The position numbers were made by a program, and so were the translations under genes. From the NCBI RefSeq assembly GCF_002104995.1, contig NW_024468257.1, positions 844,849-908,848 of the forward strand: DNA of 64,000 nucleotides, read 5' to 3'. Origin of the DNA: Linderina pennispora. Taxonomy: Eukaryota > Kickxellomycota > Kickxellomycetes > Kickxellales > Kickxellaceae. Positions 48,403 to 60,844 of the stretch are shown one piece after another; position 1 is the first letter of the stretch; every line of letters starts with the position of its first letter. Below the pieces are notes generated by a model. That model saw nothing but the letters and a program-made list of their open reading frames with translations. It did not search any database and was not told the origin of the DNA.

Positions 48403-51400
48403 ATGCTACTCAAGCATTCAAACCATTCCATCGAAGTGTCTCTTGGTGCTGAAGCTATTCTTCATGCAACCAAGTTAGCCAACAGCTTTGCCGACGAACT
48501 CTTGGCCATTACCAGTGAGATTGAGCTCGTTGCTCTGTTCGTGCATTACTGCAGCACGCGCAATGCTGCCACGGCTCTTGCGACATTTGAATTCTTTGCA
48601 AAGAATTTTCTCCAAGACCGCAGCGTTTACTCTGTCATCGGCGACCTCGGCCTTGATGAGGAGCAGGCACGCAATGTGCTCAAGGGCTATTACTCCGTGT
48701 GGTCACTTACTGAGCCCCACGGTAGCCTCTGTATCCCCTCGACGCTGCCTGCTCTATTTTCGGATCCAGATGTCAACCTGATGGCACTGATTGGCGGCCA
48801 GAGTGGAAGCGGCACCAATGTCGACGAGGCACGCCGGCTCCTCGATGTCTTTCGCCCTCTGGTCACCGACTATCTCACCAAGATGTCAGCGTTTCTTGAT
48901 AACGAAGCGCACGACTCTCGCGTCTCTATTCTCTACGAGCACGGCTTTGATGTGCTCAAGTGGTGCACCTATGCTGAGTTGCAGCCATCGCATGGCTACC
49001 TAACTAGAGCATCGGTGGAACTTCCGCTCGCTGGGCTGCTCCAGCTCATGCACGTAATGATCTTGTACAAGACATTGGGCATTAACCCCGGCGACCTGAC
49101 CAGGCACTTCAAAGGTAAGAGTCGACAGTAGCTGGCAAGTCAGTTTCATTGCAGTGCCGTTGGCATGTTTTCTAACATTAGCGGTTTTCGTTCCATCTGT
49201 AGTCGTGGTCGGGCACAGCCAGGGAACCGTCCCTGCTACCCTTTTTGCATCAGTGTCGGATGAGGAATCATTCTACGCACTCTCGGAGAAGGCTCTTGGC
49301 ATTCTTTTCCTCTGTGGTGCCATTCCTGATCTGGAGTGCCCTGATGTCGAGGTTGATCTAGCGCTCACTGATGAGTCTATTTCCAACGAAGGTCCGCCAT
49401 CACCGATGGTGTCAATTCGTGGCATAGCCAAGGACCAGCTCAGCAGATTCATTACCGAGTTTAATGAACGCAGCACAGGCACTGTTGGGCCCGTCTATCT
49501 GTCGCTTGTAAACACCAACAACCGGATAGTTGTTTCTGGTAGTGCGCGTTCAGTTGCGGTGTTTGTCCAGTGGCTGCGCAGTAAATGCGCACAACACAGC
49601 GATGATCAGTCGCATATCCCGTACTCGCAGCGCAAGCCTATTGCCAGGATGACCTTTCTGAGCATTAGCCAGCCGTACCACTGTGACATCCTTCTACCCG
49701 CCATCGGCCACCAGCTTTCGTATGCTGCGGAGAAGGGCTGGGTGTTTGACGCTGCCGACCTGAGGACTGAGACTCGTGCCACCAACGACGGCCACGATTT
49801 GCGCCATGAGCCTGATCTTACTAGCTACTTGGTGAGAAGCATCTGCGAACACACTGTCGACTTTCCTGCAGCCATTGGGACCCCTATGTCAACTCATATC
49901 GTCGACTTTAGTCCTGATGGATTCAGCGCTTTTGGCACTTTTGCTCACTCAATTCTTGCGGGCCGGGGCATCTCGGTAATCTCGACCAGCGCACTAACAG
50001 CAGGCAGTTCGCCGCTTGGAGCCAAGGCCGAGCTATTCAAGCAGAATATCGCTGAAGTCATCCAGGCACCCAACTGGCAGAAGCAGTTTGCCCCACGACT
50101 TGTGCGCACCAAGCACGATGGCCGGCTGCACCTGGACACGCCGATGCACCGTATTCTCGGGCAGCCACCGCTCATGGTTGCAGGCATGATGCCGACCACT
50201 GCCAACGAGCATTTTGTTGCGGCTGTCAAGAACGCCGGTTATCATGCCGAGCTGGGCGGAGCAGGCATCTACAGCAAGCAGATGCTGGGGCGCATGGTTG
50301 ACAATTTGGTACTGGAGACAGCGCCTGGCCAGGGTATCACGCTGAACTGCATATACTTCAACCAGCGCCTATGGAACTTCCAGTATGCTGAGATACTTCG
50401 TCTGCGCAGTGAGGGGTATCCAATTGCTGGTGTGTGCATCGGCGCAGGTGTGCCGTCGCTGGAGGTGACCAGTGAAATCATTGGCAGCTTCCGCAACGTG
50501 GGGATTCGGCATGTCGCTTTCAAGCCTGGCACTGCAGCAGCCATCCGCCAAGTCCTCCAGATTGCACGGGCAAATTCTGACTTCCCAGTCATTCTGCAGT
50601 GGACTGGTGGCCGTGGTGGTGGGCATCATTCGTGCGAGGACTTCCATGAGCCAATTCTGGACACGTATGCAAAGATTCGTGCCCTGAATAACGTCGTTCT
50701 GGTTCTGGGTTCGGGATTTGGCGACGCTGAAGGCACGCTTCCGTATCTCACTGGCAACTGGAGTCTCAAATATGGCTGTGCGCCAATGCCTGTTGACGGT
50801 TTCTTGGTAGCTTCGCGTGTTATGATTTCCAAGGAGGCAAAGACGTCGACGGCTGCAAAGGAATTGATCGCCCGGGCTTCAGGCCTTGCCAACAGCGAAT
50901 GGGAGAAGACCTATTCCGGTGCGCATGGAGGGGTTGTCACCACATTCTCAGAGTACGGCGAGCTTATGCATGTTATTGCAACACGGGGTGCCATCTTTAT
51001 CAAGGAGCTACATGAAACCGTTCTTTCCAAGCCTCGTGAGGAGCAGCCAAAACTGCTCAACGCCAGAAAGGACTACATTATCCAGCGCCTGAATTCGGAT
51101 CATGTTCGTCCCTGGTTTGGCCAGAAGGCTGATGGGAGTACCTGTGACCTCGAAGAGATGACATACATGGAGGTGGCTAGCCGGCTTGCTGGGCTTCTTT
51201 ACGTCAAGCACCAGCAGCGCTGGATTGACCCATCGTATCTCGACCTGTTTTCCACCTTTCTTCGGCATGCTGAGAACCGGTTTACTAAGGCGTCGGTCTG
51301 TTACGAGGTCCAGTTTTTGGATGAGGTCGGTGATCCAAATGAGCTGGTCAACCATTTTGCCACGAAGTATCCTGCCATTGCCACCACCGTTATTTCTTCT

Positions 51401-54400
51401 GAAGATGTCCAGTACTTCTTGCACAGCTGCAGGCGGAGAGGTATGAAACCCGTTCCATTTATTCCTCTCTTTGATGAGGACTTTGCGGTGTGGCTGCTGA
51501 AGGACACCTTCCGACAGTGTGAGGATGCCGACGCGCTGGTTGACCAGGATATACAGCGCACGTTCATCCTGCATGGCCCGTTGTCTGCGCGCTATTCTAC
51601 TAAGGTCGATGAGCCAGTCAAAGACATCCTCGATGGGATCTACGATGGCCAGACATCAGCCTTCCTTGATTGGTACTATGGTGGTGACAAGTCGAGGGTC
51701 CCTGTCGTGGAGTACATTAGCCCATCACTGCAGCGGAGTGTTTCGCCATGCACGGTTCCTCGCAAAGTCTTGGATGACAGGAGTGTTTATTACCTACCAA
51801 CCAGGGATGCTGAGTTACCTGACCTCGATTCGTGGGTTACTGAACTCGTTGGGACACGGGAAGATTGGCTTCACGCATTGCTAACATCCGCTACCATAGT
51901 TCAGGGGCTGAAATATGCTGACAACCATGTGCCCAGAATAGTTCGTCCACGTCCTGGCCAGGTCGTCACACTGTTTGTCGAATCTGGGGCTGCATCACGG
52001 CTAACAATTTCCCAGCCTGGTCTTGCATATCCCGAGGTCGAATTGCGCATAGACGAAAGCAGTGTCATTACGGTGTGCGTCAATCATGCCACCCTGGACA
52101 AAATCTACCCCTGGGAGCTGAACTACAGGTATCGTCCGGATATGCCATCAGCCATGATACACGACGCAAATAAAGGCCGCGACAGCCAATTTTGCCTCAT
52201 TCCGCTCCATGGGGCCAAGCACAGCACCGAATGCCATCAAGATAATGTCCTCGGTCAGGAGGTGGGTAGCCTGCCTAGCTCTGCCCACCCTGTTCGCTGG
52301 CGTGGCTTTGTCATCACAGACGAGCTCGTAGCAAAGTATTGCAGGTCGGTTGGGAACAGGCTTTCGCTTTATAAACCACACTCTGCTCGTCCAACATATG
52401 CACCGACAGATCTGCTGTTTGTCATTAGCACAGAAGGGATGTTCAACTTGTTCTCGTTGCCTTTGGCTAGCCCAGGGTTCTTAAATCTGGTCCACAGGTC
52501 AAACCAGATGGAGCTAGCCGACAACTTTGACCTCTTGAAGGTTGGTGATGTGGTGGACTACGATATTTGCATCGGAGAGCTGTTTAACACAGTTGCTGGC
52601 AAGCAGCTGCAGGTGCAAAGCGTTTTCTACAAGGATGGTGAGGTATTCGCCAAAACATACTCGACATTCATATTCCGCGACATTGTGGTAGACAACGCCA
52701 TTGCATTCAAGCATGTCGCCGAGCCGGTATATCGGCTTGAGATTAAATCGCAGCTGGATGTCGACATCCTTCGCTCAAAAGAATGGATCATATTCCACGA
52801 GGAACAAACTACCGACATTGCGCCAGGCAATGCTCTTGAGTTTGTGATCAACTCTAAATATCGTTACCTGACCGACACTGTATACTCATCCATGAAATCC
52901 ACTGGTTCTGTCAGACTGGTGAGACGCAACAGCCAGAGCATCAGCTTAGATGTTGCTAGCATTCAGTTTGAGTGGCTAGAATCCACTGGTAACCCTGTGG
53001 TTGGGTTCTTGGAGCGAGTTGGCCACGTTGTTGACCACGAAAGGCTGTTCGATCATGAAGGTGTCCCAATTATCCCGGCTGATATTGATGGGCGACTTGT
53101 TTCAAAGGCTCCAAACTCCGCACTGGAATATGCAGCGGCAGCAGGTGACTTCAACCCAATCCACACAAATGCATACATTGCCGACCATGCCGGCCTCCCA
53201 TCACCAATTATTCACGGGATGTGGACCTCAGCATCGACTAGGGCATTTATTGAGAGGTATGCTGCCAACAGCCAGCCAGAGCGTATCCGTGCCTATTCGA
53301 CTGAATTTGTGGATATGGTTCAGCCTGGAGATCAGCTGCAGACCAAGCTTTTCCATGTTGGCATGAAAAATGGTCGAATGCTAGTGAAGGGCGAGACGTG
53401 CAACCAGCATGGAAATGTGGTTCTCACGTGCATTGCTGAAGTTGATCAGCCAAGGACAGTATATACCTTTGCCGGTTTAGGCTCACAGCAAGTTGGAATG
53501 GGCATGGATCTGTATGCGCAGTCTGATGCTGCACATGATGTCTGGGACCGTGCGGACAAGCACATGTGCAGCACATATGGCGTGTCATTGTTAGACATCG
53601 TGCGCAACAATCCCAAGAGACTGGTAGTGAAGTTCTGTGGCAAGAAAGGATTGAAGGTTCAACAGACATACCAGTTACTGGCTACTGAAGCCATCGACGA
53701 TAATGGCGAGGCCAGCATGGTAGAGTTGTTCCCGCAAGCTAGTGGTGAAGCAGATGACTACACACACCTGTCAGCATCGGGGCTGCTGCATGCAGCGCAG
53801 TTCACTCAGCCAGCGCTAGCTGTTTTTGCCATGGCTAGCATTGCGCACTTGAAATCAAAATCATTGCTCCAAGAACGGGCAATGTTCGCTGGTCACTCGC
53901 TAGGCGAATTCTGTGCGCTGGCAGCGCTGAGCGACATCTTTACTCTTGAGGACATCATCGATATTACCTTTTACCGAGGGATGCTTCTTCATACATCTGT
54001 TGGGCGGGACCAGCAGAGCCGCTCGCAATATGGAATGGCTGCCATCAATCCAAGCCGTGTTGGGAAGAGCTTCGATCAGGATTCACTGGCATTTGTTGTC
54101 GAGAGTATCGGAGTGCAAGGTGGCGCTCTACTTGAGCTCATCAACTACAATGTTGCTGGCCATCAGTATGTAGTCACTGGCCATCATTCCATGCTCAGCG
54201 CGCTGCGTGAAGTTCTTGATACCATTCACGCGTGCAGGATCGATGTTACCTCAGATGTCGGCAAGTGCGATGTTGAAAACATCATTCGTGGTGTTATTGC
54301 CCATCCTGATCGTGACACGCGTCCTGCACGTGGCAGAGCATCAATTCCGTTAGAGGGTGTCGATGTTCCTTCCCATTCCACTCAGTTGCTTCCTGCGGTT

Positions 54401-57400
54401 GCGCCATTCCGTAGATACCTTAGACAGAAGTTGACGGAGCGCAGTGTAGATTATTCGAAGCTTCAAAATATCTACATTCCGAATGTCACTGCCAAGCCAT
54501 TTGAGGTTACAAGGGACTACTTTGAGCTGGTCCATGAGGTGACAAAATCGCCTGTGCTGGCAGAGGAACTAGCAAACTGGGGAGATGGTTGCGAATTGTC
54601 TGATCCAGAGATTGCACGGCTCGCACCGACTCTCCTTGTTGAGCTTCTTGCATACCAGTTCGCCTCCCCTGTTCGTTGGATAGAAACACAGAGTCTCATA
54701 CTTGACATGGGTGCCATTAGTCGATTCATTGAGATCAGTCCAACGCCAACATTGACTGGCATGGCAAACAAGACACTGGAGTTGCTAGCAAGTATTGGTA
54801 CTAAACCATCGGTACTCCATATTCTCCAGGATGAAGGCGATATTTGTTTTGCTTACGAACCCAGCTCTGAGGAAACAAACATCGGCACTACTCCAGTAGA
54901 CAATGCAGAAAAGCTGGCCCCACAGCAAGTGGATCGAGTCGAAGAACCAGTTCCTCGCTGGCCACCAACAAGCCTGCCCAAGGCTCCAGCTAAAAGTGTC
55001 CCAGACATTCCTCTCCAAACACTTGGCGTACTGCAGGTCCTTATAGCCCTGAAGATGAAGAAGTCGGCCAGAGATATCCTCCCGACCAAGACCATCAAGG
55101 AGTTGGCCAGAGGTCAATCAACGTTGCAAAACGAGATAGTCAATGAGCTGCAAAAGGAATTTGGGAGTGCAGTGCCCAACAAGGCGGAGGAGATGAACCT
55201 CACTGACCTCGCAGACAAAATTGGACTATTCAGTGGCACTCCTGGGAAGCAGCTAAATGCCCACCTAGCCCGCTTGTTTGCAACAAAGATGCCTGGTAGT
55301 TACTCCCAATCTATGCTCAACGCACATCTAGAGAGCAGATACGGTCTTGGTGTCCAGCGGCAGAATGCAGTTCTTCTCCTTGCACTGACTTTAGCGCCGC
55401 CCAGCAGATTGGGTACTGCCTACGAGGTGAACGAGTGGATACACACGATTGCGGAGTTATATGCGAAGCACGAGGGCATTGTATACTCGGCAGATACATC
55501 TGAACCTGTTCGCTCTACAGCTTCAGCACTTAGTAGCGCGGAGCTTGACAAGGCACAGCATCTCCAAAAGCAGCAGCTCTTGCGCCAAATGGCAGTCCTT
55601 GCGCATAGTGCTGGTGTTGATCTCCACAAGGACAAGAGAGAGCTCGCTCAAGCCCAAGGCGAGATTGCTAAACTGCAAGCAGAGATTGACAAAATTAGTG
55701 GAGAACAGGGAGATGCATATCTGCAAGGGATTAGCTCCATCTTCGATGCTAAAAAGGGTCGGCACTACAACTCGTATTGGAACTGGGCACGGCAGGATTT
55801 GTTTGAACTATGGAATGGTCTTCTTCGGGGAAATCGCTTCATCGACTCTGAAAAGCTACACATGCTCAAGAATCGGTCAAGCCCTGCACTTTTAAGATTT
55901 GCTGAAGGGCTGCTTGCTATGCTGAAAAGGCAAGCCGACTATCAGACGCTTCCATTCATTACAGAACTCGTGGAGGTGATCAATAGCTGTAAACCAGCTT
56001 TAGCGTCTAAACCTCAGTTCAAGGGGGTAGGTGCTATCACAGGGCCAAGTGTCGAAGTTTTCCATGATAGCATTGTATCAGCAAACTTTAGAGGGCACGC
56101 TGTTGGAGAAATACTCTATTCTGAGGTTGCCAGACCCGGTGAATCCACGTTCAGTCTGTATTCGGCAAGTATGGAAAACACACTAGTCGATGGCAAGCCG
56201 CTCCTACATATGCGTACGCAGGAGCAAGGTCAGTCATGGTCGTATAGTCGTGAACACACTGCTGTCTACTTTGATGCTATGAACGACACCTGCTCGAATG
56301 GCATGTCGTTTGAGGGTAAAACTGTTCTGCTGACGGGATGCGGTCGAGGATCCATTGGCAGCGAGATACTTAAGGGTCTTCTCTCTGGAGGTGCCAGGGT
56401 TGCCGCAACTACATCTAGTTATAGTTACAGGACAACAGAGTACTTTGAGGACATGTATCGCCAGTATGGATCGCGTGGGTCCGAGCTGCATGTATTTCCT
56501 TTCAATCAAGGGTCAGTTTCCGATATTGACAGTCTAATCCAGCACATATTTGGCGAGGGCGGATTACATTGGGACCTTGATTTTGTCTTGCCGTTCGCCT
56601 CCACCTCTAATATCGGCAGCGATGTTACATCGTTGAAGTCACATTCCGAGCTTGCACTGCGAATCATGATGACTAATGTCATACGCCTAGGTTGGGGCAG
56701 TTGCTGCTGCTAAAGCCAGTCTCGGACTAGAGTTGTCGCCAAGTGTAGTGGTTCTTCCGCTTTCGCCTAATCACGGGCTATTCGGCGGAGATGGCTTCTA
56801 TGGTGAAAGCAAGGCTAGTTTGGAGACATTGCTAAACAGGTGGAGATCGGAAACATGGTCAGAATACATCTCCATCATTGGGGCAGTCATCGGGTGGACG
56901 CGTGGTACAGGCATCATGGACTCGAATGATGTCATTGCCAGTGAAGTGGAGCGGCTTGGAATGCGGACATTCTCGGTCAACGAGATGGCCTTTAACATTT
57001 TATGTCTGCTCCACTACAAACTTCGTCGTCTTGCGGTGGAAGCACCACTCTGGGCGGACCTTGCTGGTGGGTTCCAGGCAATATCCCACTGCATGGACAA
57101 AGTTTCGGCTATGCGTGAAGTGCTGGTTGACCAGTCTGTCAAATGGAGAGCCTTATTTGCCGACCATGCCCATGAAAACAATATTCTGTTGGGTGAGCAG
57201 ACAAGAAAATTGTGGACTGTGCACAATTCCGACTTCAAAGCCAATAGCGGTATGAAGTTGCCGGTAGTCAAGGCATACGAGCAGCTGGAGAGACTGCACC
57301 ACCTGGAAGGAATGGTAAATCTTGACAAGGTTGTTGTAGTAACCGGATATGGTGAAATTGGGCCCTACGGCCATGCGTCCACACGCTGGGAAATGGAGGC

Positions 57401-59498
57401 ATATGGCGAGTTTTCTCTTGAAGGGTGTGTTGAGCTTGCTTGGATCATGGGGTTGATCAGACACCATGGTGGACCTTTACCAAATGGTAGCGGCATACAC
57501 ATCGGTTGGGTAGACACAAAAACGGGTGAGCCAGTGCGCGACCGTGATATCAAGGCAAAGTATGAATCCTTTATTCTCCAGCATACTGGAATACGCCTGC
57601 TTGAGCCAGAGAATACACATGGGATTAGCTCGGAGATATTGCCCGTTTTGCGCGAGATCCAGGTCACCCATGACATGGAGCCCTTTGAAGCAACTGCTGA
57701 GGAAGCAGAAAGCTTCAAGCTATTGAACGGCGACAAAGGTCGATACTTGGAGGAATAACGAGGGCACCTGGTCAGTCAGATTCCTTGAGGGCTCTGTGAT
57801 ATCTGTCCCAAAGGCAATGAAGTTTAGCCGGATTGCTGCTGGACAGCTTCCAGCCGGTTGGGATCCGAAGCGATACGGGATCCCTGATGATTTGGTCAAA
57901 CTCATCGATCCGCTCTCAATCTATAGCATTGTTGCCACCATCGAGGCACTCCTACGCTCAGGAATGACTGATCCGTATGAAATCTACCAGTACTTCCATC
58001 TGGCAGACATTGGAAACACGATTGGGTCTGGTTTAGGGGGGTTAGATTCAATGAAGGACATGCATGCAAACTATACTCTGGACAAAGATGTAAAAACGGA
58101 TGTGTTGCAGGAGACACTTATAAACACGGTCGCTGCATGGGTAAACATGCTTCTGTTGTCTTCGGCAGGACCGATTAAACCTGCAGTTGGTGCGTGTGCT
58201 ACAGCTGCACTTTCATTAGATGCTGCAGTAGAAGCGATTCAGCTCGGAAAGGCTAAAATGGTGGTTGCTGGGGCGTCTGATACCTACACTCGTGAGAATG
58301 CACTCGGGTTTGCATCCATAAACGCCACAGTAGATGCTACAGTCGAGCTTGCAAACGGGCGCACATTTAAAGAAATGTCTCGTCCTTGTGCGGCAACTCG
58401 CAATGGATTCGTTGAATCTGCCGGTGCAGGGATCTTGACACTAATGTCTGCAAGTGCGGCCATTGAGTGTGGGGCGCCAATTTATGGAGTGCTAGCAATG
58501 ACTGCTACCGCCACAGATAAGGAGGGACGTACTGTACCTGCACCCGGACAGGGACTATTGACCACAGTGCGTGAAGATGCGACTAGTATTCCATCACCAT
58601 TATTGGACTTTGCATATCGGCGCTGTCAGCTTACGAAAAGACTCAACGCCATCCAGGAATGGGTCGACGAGCAGTATGAGGGGCTGGAAATGGAAATTGA
58701 GAAGCTGATGGGCACTGATGCTTCAGTTGCCTATAATGCGGACGAGTTTGCTCGCTCCAGGAAATCATTCATCGAGAGCAAATCCCAGCAGCTTATTAGG
58801 GATGCGCATGATGCATGGAGTAACGAGTTCTGGAAAAATGACAGGACAATTTCACCATTGCGCGGGTCATTAGCCATGTGGGGGTTGACAGTGGATGATA
58901 TTGGTGTCGTGTCCTTCCATGCAACTTCTACAAAAGCCAGTGATAAGAACGAGCCACATGTCATTAACCAACAGCTCAAGAAACTGGGCCGCACACCTGG
59001 ATATGCCGTGCCAGCTGTGTGCCAAAAGTACTTGACTGGGCATTCTAAAGGACCAGCTGCCGCATGGATGCTAAATGGTGTGCTGCAGAGCATGCAAACA
59101 GGCGTCATTCCAGGCAACCGCAACTTGGATAATGTCGACCCTGAGCTTGAGAAATACGATTGCATTTTATTCCCATGCAGGTCGATTCAGACCCCAGGAT
59201 CGATGCTGCGCTTGTGACATCATTTGGATTCGGCCAGGTTGGTGCCGAAATACTAGTGCTGAACCCAGATTTTGTACACGCAGTTTTATCCAAGGATGTG
59301 CTAGACAAGTATCGTTGCAAGGTTAAGGAGCGCGAGCAGAAATCTAACCGCTATTGGCAAGATGTGCTTATCGGAAACCATATGTTTGCACAAATCAAGA
59401 GCGCTCCGCCATTCACACCAGACCAAGAGGTGGATATCTATATGGATCCGACCGCTCGGGCAAGGTATGACCCGGTGTCTAAGGAGTATCGCTTTTAA
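48403..59498 (+). CDS. Type I fatty acid synthase, single-chain beta-alpha fusion, no PPT domain
   Basis: Exon 1 (48403-49114) and exon 2 (49203-59498) join across an 88 nt intron (GTAAGA, branch-like CTAAC, TGTAG) and give about 3,670 residues after correcting three frame changes near 56691, 57759 and 59180. Domain order: acetyltransferase with GHSQG (Ser243); enoyl reductase (PPLMVAGMMPTT near 557, TGGRGGGHHS near 705); dehydratase hot-dog (GDFNPIHTN near 1555, HGMWTSA); malonyl/palmitoyl transferase (GHSLGEF, Ser near 1801); ACP with the phosphopantetheine Ser in GQSTLQNE near 2209; ketoreductase (TGCGRGSIG near 2611, Tyr-x3-Lys in FYGESK); ketosynthase (Cys in VGACATAAL near 3234, His in FHATSTKA and TGHSKGP). 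The chain ends at DPVSKEYRF, before the usual C-terminal phosphopantetheinyl transferase domain. Confidence 0.93.
49115..49202 (+). other. FAS intron (88 nt)
   Basis: GTAAGA donor, CTAAC branch-like element near 49172 and TGTAG acceptor. It interrupts a codon after its first base, just before the GHSQG acetyltransferase motif. The second FAS copy has an intron at the same place. Confidence 0.85.
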
Positions 59499-60844
59499 GG
59501 CTGTTAGAATCTCAAGGTCCGATTACTGTGAACTACGTAGCTTTATCTAGGGCGGTGAGCGGCCTAGCTAAGAGCTCCGTATGCGCATTTGGTGCTTGCT
59601 TAAATGCCCCTCACTGGCACCTTGCAGTGGGGATTTCTTCTCGCTTTTGCGATACATTTTCGTGAGCGTTAAAGGTTGGTTTATCGGTACAGGTATGATT
59701 TTGCTACTGGAGAACACACTGCCTAGTAAATCTCCTAGACATCTAGGCTGAGGTAATTTAGGCGTGGACCGTTTATTTTATTACCTATTTGTGGGCCAAC
59801 ATGAGCACTGCTAAAAGGAGGGATTCTGGTTCCACATATCTCCTACCTGGACAGCTGCCAAGCACAGTCTTTATTCCATGTGGTTTATGAGTAGCGGTGA
59901 TCTGTCAATACAGTGCATGATACAAAATTTGAATCTGGAATGTCATAAAGGAAAAGCATATAGGTGGTAGCTGCAACTTCAGGTTAATTATTAAATTTCG
60001 TGATCCTTGCAAATCGCGCTAACTTCATATGGCTATCGATGCTAGACAAAAGGCATATTTACTGGCCCGGTATGTTTGCATGAGGCAGTGCTGAATCAGG
60101 GGAATTTTAACCACACTAGCCAAATACAAAAATGTATGGGCATTTCCAGACAGAGGCATTCATCATTGGTCCTATATTATGTGTATAGCTGAGTGAACAG
60201 CTATGTTGCTAACGTTGATATATTCCAAATGTGCCACCCATGCACTAGAAAGTGCTACTGAGACACGCCGCTTGCCGATTATATTCAATGGGTATACTGT
60301 GGCGCATTCCAACCACCATCTTCAGGTTGCACATATTCTCCTCTAGTATTGTTTTCCACACGCAATATGTATCCAGTTGATATACACTCCGTATAAAAGG
60401 TGAAATTCTATAAAGAGCCGAATGACAATAACTCCTTTCTGCCACTAGCATTGATGAATAAGAATGCCTTTATGACTATACAGCTGCATTACTCAATCAA
60501 TACCTAGCACGCCTCATCACATTATGTAGTGTCTGAAAGAATATCTAGCATCGCTATATTGGATGCAGCGGTTCTGCAAGGGACTTTTTGGCACAATAGC
60601 ATGCAGAGAATTAACATCAGCCTATGTGGAAAATGCTGCATACCCAGAATTCCAAGCGAAGCACTTTGTCAGGCGGATACCATGCAAATTTATAATCAGC
60701 AATTGCAAATACTGCGAGCCATTTATATGTGCGCTCATTTGGTAGTTGATGTTGGTCAATTTTCTCATTTGCATTGCAAATATTGCGCATTTCAACCACT
60801 CAAGAACCAGCACTTACTGAACACACTTCAGCATTTCCTGCAGA
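59499..60844. other. Spacer between the two FAS copies, no gene recognised
   Basis: About 1.35 kb of AT-rich DNA. Nothing resembling the missing phosphopantetheinyl transferase domain is visible in any frame directly after the FAS stop. A TATAAAA string at 60392-60398 may belong to the second copy although it is 450 bp from its start. Confidence 0.55.
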
